NCBI GenBank assembly: GCA_009741485.1
Contig: CM019219.1
Coordinates: forward strand, 3,411,143 to 3,475,142
Direction: 5' to 3'
Origin: Malurus cyaneus samueli
Taxonomy: Eukaryota; Chordata; Aves; Passeriformes; Maluridae
DNA length: 64,000 nucleotides
Shown: piece after piece, positions 1-20,620 of the stretch
Numbering within the stretch: the stretch's first letter is position 1
Layout: each line of letters starts with the position of its first letter
Position numbers and translations under genes: made by a program
Notes under the pieces: model-generated
What the model was told of the DNA's origin: nothing
The model's database searches: none
The model's input: the letters and a program-made list of their open reading frames with translations, nothing else

Positions 1-3000
1 ACGTTGAGTGTGCTGCTAACACAATGTAGCACTTAGCAGGACTCTTGACTTGTTCCTAGACCATTAAAAGAGAGTTCATTTTGTTTCCAGAAAGCTTCTT
101 AGTGAAGACTTTAAGCTGTACACATATGGAGAAAATGGGAAACTGCAGGCAACACCATCCAAAAATGAGGTATTGTACATAATAAAACTTCCCCTTTGTG
201 TCACAATTTCCTCAAACCAAGGATGCCAAGAAAAAGCAGATTTGCTGGGAATGAGACTTTTGTGAGTTTTCACAGTGTAGCATTTCTGTCTGACAGTTAC
301 CAGTGATCTTAAAATGAATTTCATGAGGGAGTGTTGGTACTGGTGTCAAGGGATATTCTGCTCCAAGGAGGTCAGAATTACTTTCCAAATAGGGAACTCT
401 GTGAATTTCTAGCAGCCAGTCCTAATGTCATGCAAATAATGTGGTTAATTAGAAAATGAGTTTGCAGTTGATGGCAACCACCTTGTTTTGTCACTAATTA
501 TGTGGGTTTATTGCATTTCAGCCACACTGTTATTATCATGGAACTGTTGAAGGAATTGCTGACTCCACACTTGCTCTCAGCACATGTGATGGCCTTAGGT
601 ATTTATTCTTGCTATTTTTTTCAATATTTCACCTTTTGATGAAGCTGAAACTCAGGTTTTATTGTTCCACTCAATTCCCACTTTTTTCCCCTTCTCCAAA
701 ATTCCTTCAAGTACAAAAAAATGAGAGAATCCATAATCTAAATATAGGCAGAACCTGGGCATGAATGGAGGCCTCTTGTTCTTGATGTGAATGTCTTGAT
801 CAGAGATCACTTAGTAGAAAAAGATCTTACCTGATGAAGCTTCTATTTAACTTAAAACATTCCTGCAAACAATTCTGTCTTATGAATGGGCACATTTCAA
901 AAAACAAACCATTTCCATGAAAAAAATTTGTCCAAATTGGAACATTTCTTTGTGTTTCAAATACAATGATAAAATCACAAATGGGATAAAATTCACTAAC
1001 ATGTATTTCAGGTGAAGTTTCACAGCAAGATGTGACTCACAAAATCATTACATATCCTGGCATTTCTTTAAATTAATGGAGATGAGGGCTAAAAGAAACC
1101 CTTTGCATCAGCTCTATACCCACAATCCAGACTCATTTACTAACAATTTGGCTTTATTCTCTTTTTTTTCTTCCTTTTCTAACTGATTCAAGAAGCCCAC
1201 ACTTGTCTACAATTGTGTATTTTAAATAAGTTCTGTTTTGTCTTTTGTAGGGCATTTGAACTTACCTGTCATATTAATATAATCTAAAATAATACTTTAT
1301 TTCAAGGTAGTATTTCAAGTATCCAGCTAATACTCATTCACCTAATCATAAAAGTGAGGGGAAAGTAATGGAATAATTTTTCATTCTTTTATGATTCTTA
1401 GGGGAATTCTCCACATTGGTGGCAAATGGTACGGAATGGAGCCACTCAACACATCCAGCACATTTGAACACGTGTTTTATGAACTGGAAGATATGCAGGG
1501 TATCCCCTTCCATTGTGGGGTGCTGAATGGCAGCCTGGAGCATGAGATGATTGTGAAACAGTCTGTGAAGTACACATTTTCATCAAACAGTACCTCCAGC
1601 AGGGACAGGCTTCTGAGGGTAAATATATTTCTGTTTCTCCCTTGAGCTGCATTCCAAGCCATCTCCAGAGCTCTGGCACGGCATCACTGCAGGTGGGTTT
1701 GACCTGGCAGGACATTTCCTTGTGGCCTTTTCATGGACACCAAGGTGGTGAGGGCACTGCTAAGGAAATCCTGGAACAGAAGGGCAGCACAAAGGGGATC
1801 TCACATAGCTTGAAGCAACCCTGCAGTGGGAGAGCAGAGTCTGCTCAGAACAGCCATGGATAGGACATGAAAGACATGAGCTGCCATTCAGCTCATCCAT
1901 CCCAGTGTCTGACCTGGTGTGAATTACTGACATACACATTTATGTGATAATCTAAGACAAATTGAGGCCACATTACAAAATACAACATTGCTTTATAAAT
2001 ACATGAAGTTACAATCATGAGAAAGATGGGTAAAACACCTTGAGCTCATTATGTTAACTTACTGTGCCTTCTACTTTGCAGGAGAAGCGAGCTGTCCTGC
2101 CCCAGAAAAGCTATGTAGAATTATTTGTGGTTGTGGATCACCAAGGGTAATTATATCATCCAACACTAAATACATTTTATTATTTTCTTAATTCTTTTCC
2201 TCTGACATTGTTATGGTATTTTGCAGTTTTTGCTGAAGAATTCTGATCCTGCTGCGGTGCAAAAGGAAACTGTGGAGCTGATTAATTATGTTGATGGGGT
2301 AGGTCAGATAAGTTGCCTGGATTCAATAGTTTCTGCTTTATCATAGTTTTCAGAAGAGCAGTTAATGCAGTTCTGAAATTGTATTTGGAAGTTATAAAAT
2401 AACTTGTAATACAGTTAAGGCACATCACCAATCTCTGCACTTATAGAGGTGCGAGCAGGGGAAAGGATGCAAGATATTTTTAAACCACTTCTAAGTGCTC
2501 CAGGAACATGAAGTCTCCAGAATGTTTTATGTTTCTAGGAAGAGTATTTCTTATGTTTTTAGTTTTTTATTAAGAAAACTGTCAGGGCAGTGAAGAATTT
2601 CATAAGTCTCTGATCTGTTCCCAGTTTTTCCTCCTGACAATTAGCTAAGGAAGGGAATGAACATGGTCTTTCCAAGATATATGTTTAGGTAATTTCATAA
2701 AGCAGATTGTCTTCAGTTATACTTATTTTTATACTATAAATATTTTTATTTAGCTTACAATTTATAAATACTTTATATTTCCATTTATAAGTGCAAATAT
2801 TATATATTTCATTTCAAGGAAGCTGAAGTTATATCTTGGTCACTATGTTCAGCTTATTTTTTACTCAGTAGTAGTGAAATCATCTTTCAGAATTCCATCA
2901 AAACAGACTGAGGGACATTAATTATCATTATTTTTTGCAGATGTATACAGCATTAAACATCCAGATGTTTTGGTTGGATTAGAGATTTGGACAGATGCCA

Positions 3001-6000
3001 ACCACATATCTGTAATGGAGGGGTCAGCTGGAGATGTGCTGAGTAGATTTGTTTCTTGGAGACAGAAAGATCTTCTGAAGCGCTCAAGAAATGACGTTGG
3101 TCACCTCATAATGTAAGTTTGCATTCAGTGGCAAAACCAACCATGCTCCCAGGGTTAATCTGATTTGGGGGTTAGACAGTAATTAAAATATACCTGGAGT
3201 AAAATTCTCTGCACTTCCAAATTGGTTTAACCTGGAAAAATGACAAGAAACAGTATTTCTTTCAAACTCGTCAGTGTCTTTTAGTAGAAATCATGAACTT
3301 TCAACCCATCTCTCAACACCACCTTCAAACTGCTTTTGTTGCAGAGGGAGAAGCTCTTCAGTGGATCCATTGGCATGGCTTTTGTGGGCACTGTCTGCTC
3401 CCATGTCCAGGGAGGGTCAATCAGCACTGTAAGTACATCACATTGTGGTATGGAAATAAAATGGATCTTGACCTATTTGGTCAAATCATCATGGTTGGAG
3501 CTGGCTGGTGTCTTTCATTGGGTTTCTTATGTAAAGACTTGTGCATATTTTATCCCTTTTTTTAAAAGTACTTCCTAATTTCTTTGTCAAATTCCAGTCC
3601 ACTTGGCTCATTTAGTCTTTAACTAACTCTTTTTGTTTTGTTGTGTCTTTTGTAATTCTTCTAAATCAGTATTGCATAAGCTCATTCTCATATATTAAAG
3701 TTCTTAACTTTTTGGGATGGGAATGCAGCTACAAAAATAATGGTGGTTTTTTTTACTCTTTAAATAAAGAGAAAGTTAACATAATGCACTGTAGTGTCAA
3801 GTGTCTGGAATTCCTCACAATAAGGAAACAGGCAAAAAATGTAAAAAAAATTAATACAAAACTATTTTTCCCCCACCCTTGGGGCAGAATGAGGTTCCAG
3901 TCCTTAAAATATGGATGCCACAACTCTGTGGACAATCTCAGAAGCAGATTCTCTTCTTTAACAGCGCATTTGTTGTTGAAGACTCCTTTAAAATCAGTGT
4001 CTAATTCAGTTAGAATAGAATCACACAGAATAATTTTAGCTGAGAGAAGCCTGCAATGATGATCCAAACCAGCTACCAACTTACTATCCAGAATGTGATC
4101 CTCAGGGAAGGAGTGGCAGGATCTGGCCCTGCCTGAAAATAAAATGGCAAATTATCAGTCTTTGTGCTTTCACTTTGCAATACAGTTTGGCATTCTGCCT
4201 TTGTAGCCCTGAGAGCTTTGTTATGGGAGTGAATCACTGGGTACAAACAGTATTTTCTTTAGTTTCACTTTTTTAACCCTGATTCTCTTTATTAGCTGAA
4301 TCATGACAAAATGTTGCGTCATGCCACAGTAGTTGCACATGAACTGGGGCACAATCTTGGAATGAAACACGATGATAAAAGGTGTCCTGCATCCTATATC
4401 ATGCACAGCACAGATAAGTAAGATTTCCAGTTATTTAATTTTAATAATTTATTTCATTTGCAGTGACTATGCCTTACAAGCTGTGAAACTCCTAGGAATC
4501 TTGAAGAACTTTTGTGAATAAGGAGTTGGTTGAAAAATTTAATCACAGAGGTGGATTCCCTAAGATTTGACATAATTTTAATTCATTTGAAAGGTTATCT
4601 GCTTCCTGATCCAATCATTCTTTATTTGTAGCATTCCTGAAAACATATTTGGATATTAATAATTTTTGTTTTAATAGTAGTGTGTTGCTGGGGGAGTTTT
4701 TCATCTTGTTGAGAATGCTTTACATGTACTCCCTGCGTTTGTGCAAATATGAAACAATTATTGAACAGTTAATGAAAAAAAAATTCTTGGCTTATGTTTC
4801 CATCAGTTCATTTTTTCTTTGGCTTCCCCTTATGAGAAAAAGATTGTAATATTTTATTTATCCACTATTTTATTAATAAATGATTGTAACTGAACACTGG
4901 ACAAAACTGCTCTAGGAAGGTGCATTCCTCAGTTCCTAGGAACTCCAAGTTAAAGTGAATGTCTTCCTGTTCTAAGAATATTTTTAAATCAAACATTTTT
5001 AGACTCAGTATAGCAAATTAATTTCTAAGGCCTGTTTTACAGAGGATATCAGAATAGATAATCTGATGGACTCTGGCTTCTGAAAGTATGTGCATTTATA
5101 TTACTCATAGTATTTTTAACTTCTAGTACTGCACTTCAATGCAAAGTAAAATAAAAATTAACTATCTCATGATCTCCTAGCATTATGAAATACAATATTT
5201 ACTATAGACCAACAATATTTTAATGGCTCAAAATGTATGTTTTCCTGTAAACAAAATACTTATAATAATAAAATATTTTGCTTTACAGTGGATCCAGGAA
5301 TTTCAGCACCTGTAGTGCTGATGATTTTGAGGCCTTTATTCTAAAAGGAGGAGGAAACTGCCTTAGAAATCCTCCCAAAACAAGTAATGTGTACAAAGAA
5401 CCTGTCTGTGGTAATAACGTGGTCGATAACAATGAAGAATGTGACTGTGGCAAACCACAGGTAATGCATAAAAGTCAATTGGATATTTGCTGTATACACT
5501 ATTCCCTATTACACTGTCCTCTTGGCATACCTGATTGCATTAATGTGTGAGGAGTTTTCCTTGTATTTCTGCATTTTTGCAAGCAATATGAAGAAAAATT
5601 TTAGTAAAAGCTTAAAATTCTTTGATTTTTATGTGGACTCAGCTAAGGGCTATTGGACTTCACAGAACTTTGAGGCACTGCTGAAAAAAGAAGTGCATTT
5701 CAGAGCAGGGTGTGTGGAAACACCACTGGATTTTGTTCCTTTTTAGCATCATGGATACTTCTGTTCCATGACAGACTATTTATCTATAGAACACGTACAG
5801 ATTTGTTAACTGTAATTCTGACCACACAAAATGACCTTTGAGAGCCACATTTGCATTGTCAAAATGTCCCTCCAAGAATGGGATGTACTGGCTCATTGTT
5901 CAAAAGTAAAAGTGTCTCAAGAAAGGCATCAGCTGTCAGCAACCCTTGGTTCCACTGGCATCCCTGTGCCACAGCACATCAAACCAGGCATTTTTCTGAT

Positions 6001-6268
6001 GGCTTGTACAAATAAAACACAGCCACAGTGTCTGCTGGTTCATGTTAGAGCAAAATGATGTCAGAACATGACACAGTGATTTGAAGTTTGGCTTGTCCAT
6101 GCACTTGGACTGATGAGGTACTTTTCTAGCTCTATAAAGAGATAAAAACAGTGTCCCCTTGTTCATGGCTGTTCTCAGGAATGCTCCAACCCCTGCTGTG
6201 ATGCTGCAACCTGCAAACTCACACCTGGATCACAATGTGCTCAAGGACTGTGCTGCAAAAATTGCAAG
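1..6268 (+). repeat. Left arm of large inverted repeat (palindrome)
   Basis: Read as reverse complement, this segment matches about 8757-15029 base for base, with scattered substitutions and small indels. Paired coordinates sum to about 15030 at the outer end and 15024 near the inner end. Introns are as similar as exons, so the similarity is not explained by selection on coding sequence. The match already runs at position 1, so the arm probably extends beyond the window. Confidence 0.95.
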
Positions 6269-6695
6269 GTACACAATGCTTTGTTAAACTAAGTCGTTCC
6301 TATTAACTAAGATTGTTTTTAATATTTAAAAAGATCTGTCCTAGTCCTCTTGACAGATTTTCAAATGACATTCACCAGTAGGGAGCATGCAAGAAGAGAA
6401 TTTGTCTTCTTTAAAACTACTAAATTTTCCCAGTTTTCTGTTTCACTCTAGAACTTCCTCTGTTGCAGTACTAAAAGTGCCCTTTCTATCTGGTTCTAGT
6501 TTAAAGTGGCAGGGGCAGAGTGCAGAGCAAAACAAGATGTGTGTGATCTCCCTGAATACTGCAATGGAAGCACTGCCTACTGTCCAGATGATGTTTACAT
6601 CATGAATGGCTACCCATGCAGCAACAGCAAGGCATATTGCTACTATGGAGTGTGCCAGAGTTTTGATTCACAGTGTGAATCTATATATGGGAAAG
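91..6695 (+). pseudogene. ADAM9-like metalloprotease, copy A (5' truncated by window, frameshifted)
   Basis: Eleven exons read on the + strand: 91-169, 522-598, 1402-1618, 2082-2146, 2227-2298, 2941-3112, 3345-3428, 4296-4417, 5289-5460, 6179-6268 and 6500-6695. They encode the late propeptide with a cysteine-switch motif (FHCGV), the reprolysin domain with HELGHNLGMKHDD, the disintegrin-like domain and the first cysteine-rich exon. The order and motifs match ADAM9-type membrane proteases. Compared with copy B in the other arm, copy A lacks one base at the end of exon 2082-2146, one near 2966 and one near 3358. Each loss breaks the frame (for example ATG TTT TGG TTG GAT TAG in exon 2941-3112). 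No + strand membrane or tail exon follows. The first exons would lie left of the window. The frameshifts could be real decay or consensus errors in a hard-to-assemble palindrome, so calling it a pseudogene is an inference. Confidence 0.75.
4296..4417 (+). CDS. Zinc-binding catalytic exon of ADAM copy A
   Basis: The exon carries the complete metzincin signature HELGHNLGMKHDD followed by CPASYIMHS, which holds the Met-turn. The acceptor is ctctttattag and the donor gtaagatt. The catalytic Glu and three zinc-binding His are intact even though the exons around it are frameshifted. That fits either very recent loss or sequence error. Confidence 0.85.
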
Positions 6696-6778
6696 GTATG
6701 TTTGTCATCTAATGTAAACCCATTTGCAGTATCCTGATAGACATTTCCAATTTTTGTTTTTCTTTTTGATTTTTTCAG

Positions 6779-6911
6779 GCACCTGACTGAGTTTTCCTTT
6801 AAATTACTACAAACCTTGTACCAGGAAAATGCAATGTGGTAAAAATACTGGGACGTGATGGAGCAGGCTGGAAAGGACATTGCAGAAAATCACGTTAGCA
6901 GAAAACACAAA
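6779..6911 (+). pseudogene. Degenerate ADAM cysteine-rich exon, copy A
   Basis: After a tttttcag acceptor the sequence resembles the next ADAM cysteine-rich exon (AP-D start, then a K-x-Q-C-G-K-like stretch). It has in-frame stops (GAC TGA and CTT TAA) and no clean donor. No further copy A exons are recognisable downstream on this strand, and the following DNA belongs to the tail exons of the opposing copy B. Confidence 0.45.
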
Positions 6912-7172
6912 GTGTAGGTAATTATTCAGTATTACACTAACTGCATTTAATAGAACTTTTCATTTCCTGGGACTTTCTTCAAATTATCTTGCAATATTTT
7001 GTTTTGATAAGATTCATTCATAGCCTGGCTAAGCAGTGTATCCTGTGTTTGGCTGATGAATTGATACAGGTGATTTCAACGTATCAAAAAGTCACCATCA
7101 CAATTAACCATTTTGGAGAAAAGGGACTGTGTGGTTTGTGTTACCCAACATGAAATAATGCATTTATCTTAC

Positions 7173-7236
7173 CTGATTGTTTCCTGTGTCATGACTTGCT
7201 CCGTTGCTTTGATTTGGTTGCTGCCCATTGTTATCC
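7173..7236 (-). pseudogene. ADAM cytoplasmic-tail exon, copy B remnant
   Basis: A short exon with ctgtttcag acceptor and CAATCAG|gtaagat donor. It joins in frame to 7639-7771 and encodes an Asn/Gln-rich cytoplasmic stretch (DNNGQQPNQSNGAS), similar in composition to the ADAM9 tail. No terminal exon with a stop was identified further downstream. Confidence 0.5.
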
Positions 7237-7638
7237 CTGAAACAGAAACCACATCATCATGAAATCCTTCAGGGATGCAGAGTTTTCCAGTGACAAGGCT
7301 AGAGCTCAGAGATCTGGATTCTGCTTTTGAGTCCATCCTTTTCTGGACTTGACAAGCAATTTCCATATGCCCATGCAATACAATTATCAATAATAATTAG
7401 GATAGTGAAACATATTTTGGGAAGAAATGCTTGAGAATGCACAACTGGAGTGTCTGGATTGAGCTACCACATTGCAGGGCACTGGCTGTTGAACTCCCCA
7501 CTGCTGCTGTTGGCAGGGCAGTCTCATGGTTTGGGAGGTGTGGAATTTTTTGTGTAGATAAAGCATCCACCAGGCTTTCCACACTGACCTGGAGCACGCT
7601 GCCATGTGCTGGAATAGCACCAGTAACAAGGGGAATAC

Positions 7639-7771
7639 CTGTGCTGTCCTCTGCTTTTCCTGCAAAGTTTTCTCTTTATTGCATCACGCTTCACTACTGC
7701 TACTGCAGTAAGGATGACTACTGGCAGCACAAGGAAGAAGAAAATCAGCAGCCCATCCCGAAGTGATGTAT
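7639..7771 (-). pseudogene. ADAM transmembrane exon, copy B remnant
   Basis: The exon encodes a membrane segment of ADAM9 type (TSLRDGLLIFFFLVLPVVIL) followed by a basic stop-transfer stretch (KRDAIKRKLCRKSR). The acceptor is tttctctag and the donor CACAG|gtattc. The frame is open. Exons for the distal cysteine-rich and EGF-like domains, expected between this exon and 8355, are not visible in the 580 bases available. The original membrane form therefore looks internally deleted. Confidence 0.6.
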
Positions 7772-8354
7772 CTAGAGAAAAGAATTTAAAAAATGACATT
7801 TAAAATATCAAAGCTGGTTTTTTTAATAGAAACACCTTTCTATTGTAATAACTACAGTCTTCAAATTGTTGTATATTAAAATTAGAAACGTCACTGAAAT
7901 TTACAAAATGCTACAATCAGAAAAGTAAATTAGGCATTATGTTATCAAACGTTCTTTCTACATTAACCACCCTATGATGTACAAACCTTTTCCTTTCGTA
8001 CATATTTTTCAACAAGGTCTAAAACAGAAAAAAATCGTTTTGTATTTTGCTTACTCACAACTGATCTGCCCATCTTCTTTGCCTTCCTATACCTTTAATA
8101 AATACAAAACATTTTTTCCCTTTCCTAAAATATGAATTTAGTAAAATTTCCCATATTGTTTCTGCCCTCACAAAGCTGCAGATGAGAAATTTTGTTTTGA
8201 AACATAGAGTGAGAAAATATTTTAACTGGTTTCTCAGTTAATCCCAGTAAACCACTGGCCACTACATAGCATGAAAAACATGAGTAAGTAAAAGAAAAAT
8301 TGGAAATATCTATGAGGAGACTACAAATGGCTTTACATAAAATTATAAACATAC
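7772..8354. other. Palindrome spacer, no coding exon seen
   Basis: AT-rich DNA between the diverged cysteine-rich exon and the transmembrane exon of copy B. The missing cysteine-rich C-terminus and EGF-like exons would be expected here. I see no convincing exon. Confidence 0.5.
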
Positions 8355-8532
8355 CTTTCCCATACGGAGGTTCAGAGTATGACTTAAAACTCTCACACAC
8401 TCCATAGTAGCCGTAAGTCTCGCTGTTGATGCATGGGAAAACATAATCCGGACACTTGGCAATGCTTCCGTTGCAGTATTCAATTTGACAGAAATAGCTT
8501 TCTTCTGTGCACTTTACTGATACCGCTTTAAA
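8355..8532 (-). pseudogene. Diverged ADAM cysteine-rich exon, copy B remnant
   Basis: This is homologous to exon 6500-6695 of copy A (shared EYCNGS and YYGVC blocks), with good acceptor and donor. It is shortened by about six codons and has lost several cysteines, for example YCYYGVC in copy A reads YGYYGVC here. It lies downstream of the exon that lost its donor, so it may be unused. Loss of disulfide cysteines points to relaxed constraint. Confidence 0.6.
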
Positions 8533-8740
8533 CTGGAAGCAGAGAGGAAGGACACTTATATAGTTTGCAACAGTGCAAGTTCCAGTGTGGAACAATGACA
8601 ACTGGGATTATTTAGTGATTTTAAAAAAGACAAATTCTCTTCTTACATGCTATCTACTGGTGAATGTGGTTTGAAAATCTGTCAAGAAGATTAGAACAGC
8701 TCTTTTCAAACATTACAAAATCCTAGTGAATAGCAACAAT

Positions 8741-18334
<9,594 letters not shown>

Positions 18335-19490
18335 GACTTCCTGGAGAAACTAGTCCAGCATCTGAGCTGACTCTGGCTGCTCTGCACGGAACCAGAAGAA
18401 CGGGAACCGTCTGCTCCAAAGGTAAACAAGAGAAAAAGCTCTCCGATACTGCATGTCTGCTGAGGAAATGGGAAGTAAAATTTAATCCACTAGGCTTGCG
18501 AGAAAACTGGTCAGACAGCCTAATGCAAATAAAAACCAGCACATTCTTAAATGCTGATTGGAGAAAGAGCACATCCCGTGTCGGGATCAAACTGGTTTAT
18601 TTTAAAGGTCTTTTATCCCACGGTGAGATCATATGAGATTAGAAACATAAAATATTTGCTACTGACAGGTGCAGTGTTTAGGATGTTTGTCCTGGCTACT
18701 GCCAGCTTAGTAAAAAACTCTATTGTGAATCAAACTACTCTTTGAAATTTCACCTTCTTATCTTCCAATCTTTCTAATTTACTTTAAAATATAATGCACA
18801 TGAAAATTCCTAAAACAGAGGTTTTATCTAGTCCCTTCTATGTTAAACACAATTCTCCTCACCAGAAGTCTGTAATTTTGTGCAGATCGTCGCTCTTCCA
18901 GGACCAGAGAATTCTTCCACCCAACCACATTGTCACCAAAAGCAGAAAATAAATGCTTCTAAAATAGATGAGGTTGGAAGGCATTTCAGAAGTATCAAGC
19001 ACATTTAGAAACACAAAAAAAAAGAGGCGGAGACAACACAGTTTTCACGCTCAAACATTTACATTAATTAATTTTAATTAATTCTTTGATTAAACCAAAA
19101 TAAATCCATTTTTCCATTGCTGGCAAATCCCATAAAACAACGTTGTAAGTGACAAAAAGCAGAATGCTGGCTGTATTTGCAATATTAGCTTGTGCTAAGC
19201 CTGTTCAGATCCATTTCCCAAGAGTCACAGACCCAGAATATCCTGAACATTCCTGCACCAAGCACTGAATGGAAGCAGAACTTGATACCTTCATTCCATG
19301 GGTCTGTATCTGCCACAGCCTCGGGAGCAGCATTCCCTCACTCCAGAAGCTGAGATCCTACTGAAAATTAAATGAACCCCATCTTTTATTTATGGCCTCT
19401 TTTATTCATAGCCTCTCTCCTGGGTGATGCACTATCAGCGCACAGCTCAGGAGAAAGAATCCCACTGCTCCAAATTTTGACATATTACCA
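18335..19490. other. Intergenic, 5' flank of ADAM copy B
   Basis: AT-rich DNA between the divergent ADAM copy B and PAAT genes. It should hold the ADAM copy B promoter, but I see no clear TATA element, tRNA or open gene. Short A- and T-rich runs occur around 19015-19085. Confidence 0.5.
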
Positions 19491-19493
19491 AGT

Positions 19494-19670
19494 TTCACAG
19501 AATCCAAGAATCATTGCAGCTGGAAAAGGCTTCTGAGATATCGAGTACAACAAGGGAACCTGTTCAAAGCCCGATGACTCTCTGGAATAACCAACCCTTT
19601 CCTGATATCCAACCTAAACCTCCGCTGACACGACTTCAGGGTGTCTGCTCCCAAATAACCAGCGGCAGGA
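19494..19670 (-). mobile_element. CR1 LINE 3' end fragment (reverse orientation)
   Basis: It starts with the antisense CR1 tail signature (cacagaatc..agaatcattgcagctgg) and continues with ctgatatccaacctaaacctc, both typical of avian CR1 read backwards. It is 5' truncated and lies next to an opposite-facing CR1 piece. Confidence 0.75.
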
Positions 19671-19685
19671 CAACAGGACATTGTC

Positions 19686-19900
19686 CTCAACTGCGCCACA
19701 GCAGGTTTAGGTTGGACATCAGGAGGAATTTCTTCACAAGAGTGGTCAGACATTGGAATAGGCTGCCCAGGGAGGTGGTGGACTCAGGAGGTGCTCAAGG
19801 AAAGACCAGACACGGCACTTGGCGCACGGTCTGGTTGTCACGGTGCTGTTGGCCCACGTATCGGTCTCGGTATCTCAAAGGTCCTTCCCAGCCCAAATGA
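19686..19900 (+). mobile_element. CR1 LINE 3' fragment (forward orientation)
   Basis: Contains CR1 signatures in sense orientation: aggttggacatcaggaggaa, ggctgcccagggaggtggtgg and aaaggtccttcccagcccaa. It ends at the edge of the PAAT CpG island, so its tail abuts the likely promoter. Confidence 0.8.
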
Positions 19901-20620
19901 CCCCGGATCCCTGCCCCGCTCCGCGGCCCCGTGAGGGTGGAGCCGCTCCCGCCCGGTGCGGGCGCTCCCTCAGGCGGCTCCCGCCGCTCCCAGCGCGCAC
20001 GCGCAAAGCCCCGCGCGGCGCAGGCGCGTCCCGGCCCGCGGCTGCCGCTGAGGGTCGGTCCGTGCCGCCGAGGGTCGCCCGGTCCGCCGAGGGTCGCTCG
20101 GCCGCTTCCCGCCGGCTGTCCCTGCCGGGGCTCCGCGATGTCGAGCGGCTGCGCTGCGGCGGCGGGGAGGAGGAGGAGGCGGCGGAGGAGGAGGAAGCCG
20201 GAGCCGCGCTGTGTGTCGGCGCGGTCCTGCGTCCTGCGCCCCGGCGGCGGCCTGGCCCGGGCGCTGTGCCTGCGGCGGGCGCTGGGACGGCGAGCCCGGG
20301 TGAGGGCGGGCGGCGGCGAGAGGGGCGGCGGGTGGGCCGGGCGGGAGCGGGGCTGGAGCTGAGGACACGCTGTCGCTTCCCCCCCGCAGCAGCGAGGCCG
20401 TGGTGGCGGAGCGGCGGGCGGGCGGCGAGGAGCCCTGCGAGCTGCGGCTGCAGTGCCGGCCCGGCGCCGAGATGGTGTCGGTGGGGATCGTGAGCCAGGC
20501 CCGGAACATGGAGGTGTACGTGGGCGAGGAGTACTGCGGCACCGGCCGGGGACAGAGCCGCGGCGCACGGCCGGCCCCGGGGTGAGTGGTGGGGACGGGC
20601 GGTTCTGGGTCCCGCACACC
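19900..20620 (+). promoter_or_regulatory. CpG island at the PAAT 5' end
   Basis: A very GC- and CpG-rich block, in sharp contrast to the AT-rich flanks, that covers the 5' flank, first exon, first intron and second exon of PAAT. This is the usual promoter architecture of a broadly expressed gene. No TATA element is evident. Confidence 0.75.

Noticed and set aside
3643..4079. Opposing open frames of 108-138 codons inside an ADAM intron, present in both palindrome arms
   Set aside because: They lie in an intron, have no recognisable domain, and occur twice only because the arms are duplicated. The end part looks like an old CR1 tail.
7387..7665. - strand open frames downstream of the ADAM transmembrane exon, considered as an alternative tail
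   Set aside because: The TM exon has a clear donor at 7638, and the exon at 7173-7236 continues in phase with ADAM9-like composition. The open frames between are intronic.
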